Origin: DASRWD01 sp044507975
Lineage (GTDB): Bacteria > Deinococcota > Deinococci > Deinococcales > Trueperaceae
DNA: 57,870 nucleotides
Direction of reading: 5' to 3'
NCBI GenBank assembly: GCA_044507975.1
Contig: JBIQIQ010000002.1
Coordinates: 1 to 57,870, forward strand
The translations under genes were made by a program, and so were the position numbers. The notes beneath the pieces were generated by a model. It was not told the origin of the DNA and did not search any database. It saw only the letters and a program-made list of their open reading frames with translations. Shown one piece after another: positions 1 through 5,895 of the stretch. The stretch's first letter is position 1. Each line of letters starts with the position of its first letter.

Positions 1-300
1 CGTGACGTTGCCGGCGGCGACCTGCTCGCGGAACACGGTGTAAGGGATCTCCGTCGGCGCGCCGGCGGACGGGAAGAAGAGCGAGACGACCAGGTAGTTG
101 ACCAGCAGCAGGCCGAGCGGCAGCAGCCACCACGCGCAGCCGGGAGGCAGGCCGAACGGGGAGCGGGGTGGAACCTCCCCACCACTCGGTCGGGGGAGCC
201 GAGGGTCGGTGCGCGGCGAGGAACGGGTGGCCCCGTCGCTCTCGGTTCGCCGGACCCAGGGGGACGCGCCCTCCCTCTGCCCGCTGCTCGGCCTTGCCAT
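1..300 (-). CDS. ftsH: FtsH-type ATP-dependent zinc metalloprotease, N-terminal fragment (runs off the window)
   Basis: Only the first 100 codons are present. They give a Pro/Arg/Gly-rich hydrophilic segment of about 60 residues, a hydrophobic membrane helix (WWLLPLGLLLVNYLVVSLFF, about residues 62-81) and the start of a segment (IPYTVFREQVAAGNV) that matches the first strand and helix of the extracytoplasmic FtsH domain. FtsH is a membrane-anchored AAA+ protease that degrades misfolded membrane and regulatory proteins. The AAA and zinc-protease domains lie outside the window, so the call rests on the N-terminus alone. The long hydrophilic prefix before the first helix is unusual, since most FtsH proteins begin almost directly with the helix. 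The ATG at 300 is the only in-frame start seen and has a leaderless -10 box 6 nt upstream. Confidence 0.7.
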   Translation of the reverse strand, partial: MARPSSGQREGASPWVRRTESDGATRSSPRTDPRLPRPSGGEVPPRSPFGLPPGCAWWLLPLGLLLVNYLVVSLFFPSAGAPTEIPYTVFREQVAAGNVT

Positions 301-306
301 GCCCAG

Positions 307-312
307 AGTCTA
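307..312 (-). promoter_or_regulatory. Leaderless -10 box of ftsH
   Basis: TAGACT on the minus strand, 6 nt before the ATG at 300. Its first three bases are also the TAG stop codon of the upstream hydrolase gene (310-312), so one triplet serves as stop codon and promoter. Confidence 0.6.
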
Positions 313-1335
313 GGCGCTGGGCAGCCCGTTCCGGCGTCCGCCGGCCCTGGCGCGCGGCCGGCTTCCGCTCAGCTGTCCCTCGATTCCCTCGGTACTCGCA
401 AGGACCTCCGGCTCGTCCGAGGCGAGCGCGGTCAGGAACCGAGCGACGATGGCGGTGGTCACCTCCTGATGGCTGCGCCCCCCGATGAACGCCTCGTCGT
501 CGAGGTAGCTCTCGGGGCCGTTGTGCTTCATGGGACCGGGGTCGACCCTCTCGTAGCGGCCGCTGCGCAGCGTGCGCGCATGGTTCGAGTTCGGCCACAC
601 GCCCCACATCCCCGGGAAGGCCAGGCGGCCGACGCGCGGGATCCGGTCGCGCCGCGACTCGACGTGCAGCATGCGCTCCATCGCCAGCATCGCGGGCTCG
701 TCCGCCATCACGCCCGCCAGGGAGACGAGCGAGAGCGGCGCTCCCAGCCGACGACGGAGGAACGGCGCCGCGACCAGAGCCACCTGCGTGCCCCCGCTGT
801 AGCCGATGAGCGCCACGGGTACCCCGCTGTGCGGACGATAACCGCGCTCCAGCAGCGCGGCAGCCATCGCGTTGGCCGCGGCGTGGCCGTAGAGGGCCGC
901 GTAGCGCCGGTCCGAGGCGACGAGCACCTGCAGCAGGTTGCGAGCGTTGATCGTGAAGGTGAGGGCCGGTCGGCGCCCCTCCAGCTTGAGGGCGAACAGG
1001 CGCCGCCAGAACGGGGCCAGCGGGCGGCCCTCCGTCAGGTCCCGGCGCGCTGGGGAGTAGGGCATCAGGTCGCCGATGACGACCGCGTCGGGCAGGGCGC
1101 GCTGGAGCCGCTGGAGGAAGCCCTGCACGTCCTGGTAGTTGACGTGCCCGGCCTTGGCGATCCCGTCGAGGTAGACGACGTAGGAACGGGCGCCGTCCTC
1201 CGGCTCGCCGTCCGTGAGGGAGGGGGCCTCGTCCTCGCCGAACCAGCCGGCCCACCAGCCGAGGGCCTCGATCGGCGCCAGCAGGAGCGACGCCGTCAGG
1301 ACGAGCAGGAGCAGTCCGACGCCGGCGAAGATCAC
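310..1335 (-). CDS. Membrane-anchored alpha/beta-hydrolase-like protein
   Basis: 341 residues from a GTG start. An N-terminal hydrophobic helix (about residues 2-25) would anchor it in the membrane. The nucleophile-elbow motif GYSGG, preceded by a hydrophobic strand (VALIGYSGGTQVALVAAPFL), indicates an alpha/beta-hydrolase fold with Ser as nucleophile. A late NSNHARTLRSGRY segment and a DDEAF segment could supply the acid and His, but I cannot assign them with certainty. Substrate unknown. The start is fixed by a GTGA overlap: the TGA of the upstream Yip1-like gene lies inside it (1332-1335), so the two are translationally coupled. Starts further upstream would lie inside the neighbour and give Arg/Pro-rich non-protein-like sequence. 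Confidence 0.7.
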   Translation of the reverse strand: MIFAGVGLLLLVLTASLLLAPIEALGWWAGWFGEDEAPSLTDGEPEDGARSYVVYLDGIAKAGHVNYQDVQGFLQRLQRALPDAVVIGDLMPYSPARRDLTEGRPLAPFWRRLFALKLEGRRPALTFTINARNLLQVLVASDRRYAALYGHAAANAMAAALLERGYRPHSGVPVALIGYSGGTQVALVAAPFLRRRLGAPLSLVSLAGVMADEPAMLAMERMLHVESRRDRIPRVGRLAFPGMWGVWPNSNHARTLRSGRYERVDPGPMKHNGPESYLDDEAFIGGRSHQEVTTAIVARFLTALASDEPEVLASTEGIEGQLSGSRPRARAGGRRNGLPSA

Positions 1336-2015
1336 CGGGTCGGCTCCTGGGCCGCGCCAGCCGCGGACCTCTCCTCGACTGGATCCTCTCCGGTCTCCTC
1401 GAGGACCTGCTCGACGGCCTCCTCCGGCGTGGCAAGCCTCACGCCGGCCGTGGCCGACCGGATCCGGCCGGCCACGTACACGAACGGCCGGCCGACGGTC
1501 CGCTGCAAGACGACGAGCAGCAGGGCGCCCAGGACGACGGTGGCCAGGGCCTGGAGGACGGTGGCTCCGAGCGTCGCCCGCACGCCCGCCATCGTCGCCA
1601 GCACCGACCAGCCCTGCAGGGCGAGAGAGACGGGCTGGCCGAAGTACGGGAGGAAGGCGAGGAAGCCGAACATCCTCGGCGCGAACGCGACGCCGACCAT
1701 GGTCGTGACGGTCAGCAGCGGTACCTCGCCGCCGAGGAGGAGGCGCGCGACGGCGTAGACGCTGCCGGCGAGGAACAGGTAGGCGAACGCGAAGATCAGG
1801 GCGGAGACGAGCAGGCTGAGCACGAAACGGCGCGGCCTCACACGGTTGACGAACAGGACCACGCTCTCGCCCGCGGCCTCGGAGACGCCCGCCAGGAGCA
1901 CGACGATCAGCGCCGCCGCGCCGGCCCTCTCGAGGTCGGGCACCGTCGCCAGGCGTTCCAGCGACAAGGAGAGGGCGGCCTGGGAGGCCTCGCGGAACGT
2001 GTCTCCCAGCGGCAT
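1332..2015 (-). CDS. Yip1-family-like multi-pass membrane protein
   Basis: 227 residues with about five hydrophobic helices. The stretch around VGVAFAPRMFGFLAFLPYFG resembles the conserved region of Yip1/DUF1282-type membrane proteins, where a P-x-x-F/L-x-F pattern sits between helices. A hydrophilic, Glu-rich tail of about 50 residues follows the last helix. The function of bacterial Yip1-like proteins is poorly defined. The gene is first of a two-gene unit with the hydrolase (4-nt GTGA overlap) and is divergent from the DinB gene at 2078. The ATG at 2015 has a leaderless -10 box. Confidence 0.6.
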   Translation of the reverse strand: MPLGDTFREASQAALSLSLERLATVPDLERAGAAALIVVLLAGVSEAAGESVVLFVNRVRPRRFVLSLLVSALIFAFAYLFLAGSVYAVARLLLGGEVPLLTVTTMVGVAFAPRMFGFLAFLPYFGQPVSLALQGWSVLATMAGVRATLGATVLQALATVVLGALLLVVLQRTVGRPFVYVAGRIRSATAGVRLATPEEAVEQVLEETGEDPVEERSAAGAAQEPTR

Positions 2016-2023
2016 CGCCGTCC

Positions 2024-2029
2024 AGCATA
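2024..2029 (-). promoter_or_regulatory. Leaderless -10 box of the Yip1-like gene
   Basis: TATGCT on the minus strand, 8 nt before the ATG at 2015; no Shine-Dalgarno sequence fits between them. Confidence 0.5.
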
Positions 2030-2066
2030 GGCTCCCGGGGTCGTTGCGACCGATCGCGGCCCGCCC

Positions 2067-2072
2067 TAGAGT
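2067..2072 (+). promoter_or_regulatory. Leaderless -10 box of the DinB-family gene
   Basis: TAGAGT, 5 nt before the ATG at 2078. Only about 37 bp separates it from the divergent box at 2024-2029. Confidence 0.55.
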
Positions 2073-2077
2073 GCGTC

Positions 2078-2608
2078 ATGAGACCCGAGCCGGTTGAACC
2101 TGACGGTGGCCATGGGGCGCTGTTCCTGACGGCGCTGCGCAAGGCGTTCGCGCAGCAGAAGGCGCAAGCGGAGCGCGTGTTCGCGCAGCTCGAGCCCTCC
2201 GACTGGCACGCCACGCTCGGTGGCGAGTCGAACTCCGTGGCCGTGCTCGCCAGGCACCTGGCAGGCAACCTGCGCTCGCGCTACGCGGATTTCCTCACCA
2301 GCGACGGCGAGAAACCCGACCGCGACCGCGATGGCGAGTTCACGCCCACCTCGATGAGCCCTGCGGAGATCTTGGAGGAGTGGGACGCAGGCTGGGAGAC
2401 GTTGCTGGCCACCACCGCCGAGCTCACGCCCGCCGACCTGGGCGCGACCGTGACGATACGCGGGCAGGAGCGTCTCGCCCTGGAGGCGTTGCTGGCGACG
2501 CTGGATCACAACGCCCAACATGTCGGTCAGATCGTGATGCTCGGCAAGCATCAGCGCGGCGCCCGCTGGGATTACCTCACCATCCCACCGGCGCACCGGC
2601 AGAGGTAG
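2078..2608 (+). CDS. DinB/YfiT-type four-helix protein (DUF1572-like)
   Basis: 176 residues. The pattern ESNSVAVLARHLAGNLRSRY, then FLTSDGEKPDRDRDGEF, then LLATLDHNAQHVGQI matches the DUF1572 branch of the DinB superfamily. The three His (one in ARHLAGN, two in DHNAQHVGQ) are those expected to bind a divalent metal in the four-helix bundle. Relatives include thiol S-transferases (bacillithiol- or mycothiol-linked) and DNA-damage-induced proteins of unknown activity; Deinococcota carry many copies. The exact reaction cannot be told. It is monocistronic and divergent from the Yip1-like gene. Confidence 0.85.
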   Translation: MRPEPVEPDGGHGALFLTALRKAFAQQKAQAERVFAQLEPSDWHATLGGESNSVAVLARHLAGNLRSRYADFLTSDGEKPDRDRDGEFTPTSMSPAEILEEWDAGWETLLATTAELTPADLGATVTIRGQERLALEALLATLDHNAQHVGQIVMLGKHQRGARWDYLTIPPAHRQR

Positions 2609-2681
2609 CTAGTGCCGCTGAGGCGGGCGGGCGCGCGCGGCGCGCGTCGGCGACGGCACTGGCATCGCGCGTACGACGCGC

Positions 2682-2687
2682 TATCGT
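2682..2687 (+). promoter_or_regulatory. Putative -10 box of the sugar dehydrogenase gene
   Basis: TATCGT about 40 nt upstream of the ATG at 2728; a Shine-Dalgarno-like AGGAAGGGG lies just before that ATG, so this transcript would have a short leader. No clear -35 seen. Confidence 0.35.
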
Positions 2688-2727
2688 GCTACTCGGTCAC
2701 CGTCTCATGCAGTAGGAAGGGGAACGC

Positions 2728-4125
2728 ATGTTGAGAGTCGATCCTGGACTTAGAGGTGGGCGTGTAGCCGCTGCGGCGAGGCCAGCGCTCGTCGGGCTGG
2801 CGCTGGCCGTGCTGCTGGCCGTCGGCGCGGTGGCGTGGGCACAGGACGGAGGCGCCTTCGACCATCTGGAGCTGGAGCTGGTGGCGGAGGGGTTCACGTC
2901 GCCCGTCAACCTGATCTCGCCGCCCGGCGACGACCGCATCTTCGTCGTCGACCAGGTGGGCCTGATCCACATCATGGATGCCGAGGGCAACGTGCAGCCC
3001 GAGCCCTTCCTGGACGCCCGCTCCAGGATGGCGACCTTCAGGCCCGGGTTCGACGAACGCGGCCTGTTGAGCATGGCGTTCCATCCCAACTACGAGCGCA
3101 ACGGCCGCTTCTTCGTCTACTACAACGCCCCACTGCGTCCGGGCTCGCTCGCGGCGCTCAACAACACGATGACGATCTCGGAGTTCCGCGTCTCGCGTAC
3201 GGACCCCAACCGCGCCGACCCGCTCAGCGAGCGCAAGGTGCTTGAGATCGACGACCCCGCCTTCAACCACAACGGCGGCCAGATCGCGTTCGGACACGAC
3301 GGGTACCTCTACATCGGTATCGGTGACGGCGGCGCCTCGAACGACCAGGGCCCGTTCCATCCGCCGATGGGCAACGGCCAGGACATCACCACGCTGCTGG
3401 GCGCCGTGCTGCGCATCGACGTCAACGACGACGACGGCCGCGGCTACGCCGTGCCGGCCGACAACCCCTTCGTGGGCGGGTTGGAGTTGGCGAACGACAA
3501 CGACGCCGGCATCGTCTGGTCCGGCCTCGCCTCCGGCCAGGGCGCGAGGGACGAGATCTACGTGTGGGGTCTCCGGAACCCGTTCCGCTTCTCGTTCGAC
3601 CGGGAGACCGGCGACCTCTGGATCGGCGACGTGGGTCAGGGCATGTTCGAGGAGCACAACCGCGTCACCGAGCCCGGAAACCTGGGCTGGCGGATCCGCG
3701 AAGGCAACTCGTGCTTCAACCGCGAGACGTCTTCCGAGCCGCTCGAGGAGTGCGCCGACGTCGGTCCCCGCGGCGAGCCGCTGGTGCCTCCGACCATCGT
3801 CTACGAGCATGCCGGCGGCCATCCCGAGACCGGCCTCGGCATCTCGACGACCGGCGGCTACGTCTACCGCGGCTCCGCCATCCCCGAGCTGGTCGGGTCC
3901 TACGTCTTCGGCGACTGGAGCAACAGCTTCTCCGCCCCGACCGGCAAGCTCTTCGTCGCTACCGAAGAGGGCGGCGACTGGGAGATCGTCCTCGACCGCG
4001 CGCTCGACCAGTTCGTGCTCGCGCTCGGCCAGGACAGCGCCGGCGAGCTCTACGTCCTGACCACCGAGAACAGCGGTCCGCAGGGCGAGACCGGGAAGGT
4101 CTGGAGGATCGTCGCGGGCGAGTGA
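2728..4125 (+). CDS. Secreted PQQ-dependent glucose/sorbosone-type sugar dehydrogenase
   Basis: 465 residues. An Arg-rich n-region, a hydrophobic core (about 20-38) and AWAQ give a typical signal peptide, so the enzyme acts outside the cytoplasmic membrane. The body shows the six-bladed propeller landmarks of the GSDH family: ISPPGDDRIFVVDQ, MAFHPNY, NHNGGQIAFGHDGYLYIGIGDGG (with the catalytic His), VWGLRNPFRFSFD, GDVGQ and a final YVFGDW blade. The family oxidises aldose sugars with PQQ and calcium, passing electrons to a membrane or periplasmic acceptor. A c-type cytochrome is encoded immediately downstream (4259) and is the obvious candidate acceptor. PQQ synthesis genes are not in this window, and related propellers exist whose sugar substrate is unknown. 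Confidence 0.85.
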   Translation: MLRVDPGLRGGRVAAAARPALVGLALAVLLAVGAVAWAQDGGAFDHLELELVAEGFTSPVNLISPPGDDRIFVVDQVGLIHIMDAEGNVQPEPFLDARSRMATFRPGFDERGLLSMAFHPNYERNGRFFVYYNAPLRPGSLAALNNTMTISEFRVSRTDPNRADPLSERKVLEIDDPAFNHNGGQIAFGHDGYLYIGIGDGGASNDQGPFHPPMGNGQDITTLLGAVLRIDVNDDDGRGYAVPADNPFVGGLELANDNDAGIVWSGLASGQGARDEIYVWGLRNPFRFSFDRETGDLWIGDVGQGMFEEHNRVTEPGNLGWRIREGNSCFNRETSSEPLEECADVGPRGEPLVPPTIVYEHAGGHPETGLGISTTGGYVYRGSAIPELVGSYVFGDWSNSFSAPTGKLFVATEEGGDWEIVLDRALDQFVLALGQDSAGELYVLTTENSGPQGETGKVWRIVAGE

Positions 4126-4169
4126 GGCCCGGTTCGGCAAGCGGATCAGACGACCTTGAGACGGTCCAC

Positions 4170-4200
4170 GCGGGCGGATGGCAAGTCGCCATCCGCCCGC
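4170..4200 (+). terminator. Strong hairpin after the sugar dehydrogenase gene
   Basis: A perfect 13-bp stem (4170-4182 with 4188-4200) and an AAGTC loop, 45 nt past the stop codon. There is no T-run, so it may be a transcript 3'-end or processing structure rather than a classical terminator. Confidence 0.55.
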
Positions 4201-4245
4201 GTCCGCTGGGTCGGTCGACAGGCGTACCTTCCGGCGTACGTGGTA

Positions 4246-4251
4246 TATCTT
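4246..4251 (+). promoter_or_regulatory. Leaderless -10 box of the cytochrome gene
   Basis: TATCTT, 7 nt before the ATG at 4259. It supports this start over the earlier in-frame ATG at 4178, which lies inside the upstream hairpin. Confidence 0.5.
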
Positions 4252-4258
4252 CACGTTC

Positions 4259-4672
4259 ATGCGCAACGTAGTAGGAGTCGCGATCTTCGTAGCCGTCGCC
4301 CTCACTGGGGCTCTGGCTGCCGCCCCGGACGCCACGACCATCTCGATCGGCGAGGACCAGGTCGCTCGCGGCGCGAGGGTCTACGCGAGCAACTGTGCTT
4401 CCTGCCATGGCGAGTCGCTGGAAGGCTTCGGGCCGTTCCCGGCGTTGGCGGGACGGGTGTTCAGGGAGCGCTGGGCCGAGCGGCCGTTGGTCGAGCTGCA
4501 CACGGTGGTGGCCGAGCAGATGCCCTTGACCGCCCCGGGCTCGCTGAGCGCCGAGCAGTACTCCGACGTCCTAGCCTTCATCCTCGCGCGTAACGGGGTC
4601 GAGGCCGGCGAGACCGAGCTCGACCCAGCCGCCGAGGGAGCCCTCGACGCGCTCATCGCTTTCGGGGACTGA
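4259..4672 (+). CDS. Exported monohaem cytochrome c
   Basis: 137 residues: signal peptide (about 1-22), haem-attachment motif CASCH at 46-50, and QMP with Met at 88 as the likely sixth haem ligand, the order of class I cytochromes c. The helical tail LSAEQYSDVLAFILARNG matches the last helix of the fold. Haem would be attached outside the membrane and the protein would shuttle electrons. Its position behind the sugar dehydrogenase suggests that it receives electrons from that enzyme, although it has its own promoter and a strong hairpin separates the two genes. A short acidic tail follows the last helix. Confidence 0.88.
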   Translation: MRNVVGVAIFVAVALTGALAAAPDATTISIGEDQVARGARVYASNCASCHGESLEGFGPFPALAGRVFRERWAERPLVELHTVVAEQMPLTAPGSLSAEQYSDVLAFILARNGVEAGETELDPAAEGALDALIAFGD

Positions 4673-4678
4673 CCGGCG

Positions 4679-5050
4679 CTAGACGACCGGGTCGCGCAGA
4701 TCGTCGGCGGTGCGCGGAGCGGCCTCACGGCCCAACAGCTCGGGTAGGTAGCGTTGGGCCAGCTCGAGGCCGACCGCGAGCGCCAGTGCTCCGAGGCCGC
4801 TGCGCGCGTCCTGCACGCCGCCCACCGGACCGGCAGCGCCCACCCCCAGCGGGCGGGCGCGCCGCCGACGCCTGAGCACCGCGAGCAGGGCGCCCGCCAA
4901 GGTAGCGCCGCCGATCGATCCCAACGGCGCCGCACGAATGCCCTGCCGAAGAAGCCTGCCTGGCTCGGCCTTCTCGGCCGCCACGCGCACCTTGAGCTTG
5001 GCGACCTCGACGGCCAGCTCGTTCTTCTCGTCCGCGTCGATGCGCGCCAC
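4679..5050 (-). CDS. Small envelope protein in the YqjK position
   Basis: 123 residues from a GTG, with GGAGG 6 nt upstream. A charged, Lys/Glu-rich N-terminal helix (about 1-35), a Gly/Ala-rich hydrophobic stretch (IGGATLAGALLAVL) followed by RRRRRAR, then a second weakly hydrophobic segment. I recognise no catalytic motif. It is the third gene of a same-strand set with a YqjE-like and a DUF883 gene, so by position it corresponds to E. coli YqjK, though the sequence similarity is too weak to claim homology. An ATG at 5054 lies in another frame. Confidence 0.5.
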   Translation of the reverse strand: MARIDADEKNELAVEVAKLKVRVAAEKAEPGRLLRQGIRAAPLGSIGGATLAGALLAVLRRRRRARPLGVGAAGPVGGVQDARSGLGALALAVGLELAQRYLPELLGREAAPRTADDLRDPVV

Positions 5051-5076
5051 TCATGACCTCCGACAGGCTGCCAGCA

Positions 5077-5376
5077 CTAGCTCGAGCGGCGCATCATGCC
5101 GATGGCGAGGAGCGCGCCGCCTCCGATGAGCACCCAGACGGCGACGCCCGTGAGCGCGAGCGCCGCCGGCGTGGTGAAGTAGCCTTCGAGGACCTCGTAG
5201 AGGGACCAGATCAGCAGCCCGGTACCGATGATCAACATCGAGCCGGCGACCATCGCCACGATGACCATGCCGGCCACCGCCGCCGCTACCTTCTTCGTAC
5301 CGGCGGCGAGCCGCTTGCTCTCGGCCTCGACCAGCTCGACGAAGGCGATGCCTAGATCGGCGATGCTCCTAACCAT
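5077..5376 (-). CDS. YqjE/holin-X-like inner-membrane protein
   Basis: 99 residues: an amphipathic N-terminal helix (ELVEAESKRLAAGTKKV) followed by two transmembrane helices (about 32-60 and 70-92) joined by a short loop, ending in a basic tail. This is the layout of the phage-holin-superfamily YqjE/Actinobacterial holin-X proteins, small membrane proteins of unknown function that accompany DUF883 proteins. An AGGAGG Shine-Dalgarno lies just before the ATG. It lies between the DUF883 gene upstream and the small GTG-start gene downstream, about 26-27 nt from each, consistent with one transcript. Confidence 0.7.
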   Translation of the reverse strand: MVRSIADLGIAFVELVEAESKRLAAGTKKVAAAVAGMVIVAMVAGSMLIIGTGLLIWSLYEVLEGYFTTPAALALTGVAVWVLIGGGALLAIGMMRRSS

Positions 5377-5403
5377 GGGCCTCCTGAAGCCTCTCCACGT
5401 GTC

Positions 5404-5766
5404 CTACCGGCGCGAAACGAGCATGCCGACGACGAACCCGATGCCGACGGCGGCGAGGACCGACGTGAGCGGGCGCTCGCGGACCTGGTGCTCGACCTCG
5501 TCCATGGCGGCTACGCCGCCCTCCTTGACCGTGGCGGCGACGTCCTTCGCCCCCGTACGCACCTTGTCCATCAGGTGCTCGGCTTCCTGGGTGAGCTTCT
5601 CCTTGGCCTGCGTGGTTGCTTCCTTGGCTGCGTCCATGATCGCTTGGACTCCTTCCCGCGCCGTGCGCGCGCTGCTCTCGGAGATCGTGGTCACGTCGCC
5701 GCGCAGTGCGGCGAGGTCCTTCTTGAGCGTGTTCAGCTCTTTCCTCAGGTCTGACGTGTCGGCCAT
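5404..5766 (-). CDS. DUF883 (ElaB/YqjD-like) membrane-anchored coiled-coil protein
   Basis: 120 residues. A long helical, Lys/Glu/Ala-rich N-terminal part (about 1-92) is followed by ERPLTSVLAAVGIGFVVGML and the C-terminal SRR. The R-P-x-x-x-x-x-A-x-G-x-G-x-x-x-G helix plus basic end is the DUF883 signature. In E. coli, YqjD and ElaB are inner-membrane proteins with ribosome-binding N-termini that act in stationary phase; whether that holds here is unknown. An excellent GGAGG 9 nt before the ATG fixes the start. It is the first gene of a three-gene operon that mirrors yqjD-yqjE-yqjK order. Confidence 0.75.
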   Translation of the reverse strand: MADTSDLRKELNTLKKDLAALRGDVTTISESSARTAREGVQAIMDAAKEATTQAKEKLTQEAEHLMDKVRTGAKDVAATVKEGGVAAMDEVEHQVRERPLTSVLAAVGIGFVVGMLVSRR

Positions 5767-5827
5767 CTCCCTCACCTCCCGACGTGGGCGGTCCCAGGTC
5801 CAACCCCGGACGCCTGTGAGTGATTGG

Positions 5828-5833
5828 AAGCTA
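5828..5833 (-). promoter_or_regulatory. Putative -10 box of the DUF883 operon
   Basis: TAGCTT on the minus strand, about 60 nt before the ATG at 5766; no convincing -35. It abuts the inverted repeat at 5834-5869. Confidence 0.35.
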
Positions 5834-5869
5834 GCACCCAGTTCTGAGTCTCTCATGCGAGTTGGGTGC
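5834..5869. repeat. Inverted repeat between divergent promoters, possible operator
   Basis: Arms GCACCCA (5834-5840) and TGGGTGC (5863-5869) separated by 22 bp. It sits where the -35 regions of both the DUF883 operon (minus) and the ABC exporter (plus) should be. No regulator gene is adjacent. Confidence 0.4.
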
Positions 5870-5882
5870 GCTTTACGAGGGT

Positions 5883-5888
5883 TACATT
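5883..5888 (+). promoter_or_regulatory. Leaderless -10 box of the ABC exporter gene
   Basis: TACATT, 7 nt before a GTG at 5896. It argues that the protein starts at 5896, not at the ATG at 5866, which lies upstream of this box. Confidence 0.6.
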
Positions 5889-5895
5889 GCCCGTC

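Noticed and set aside
310..2268. One 652-codon minus-strand frame covering two genes
   Set aside because: Its N-terminal half is Arg/Pro-rich shadow of the Yip1-like gene; only the part from the GTG at 1335 looks like protein.
2616..2681. Small gene between DinB and sugar dehydrogenase genes
   Set aside because: No frame has a start, ribosome site and protein-like composition.
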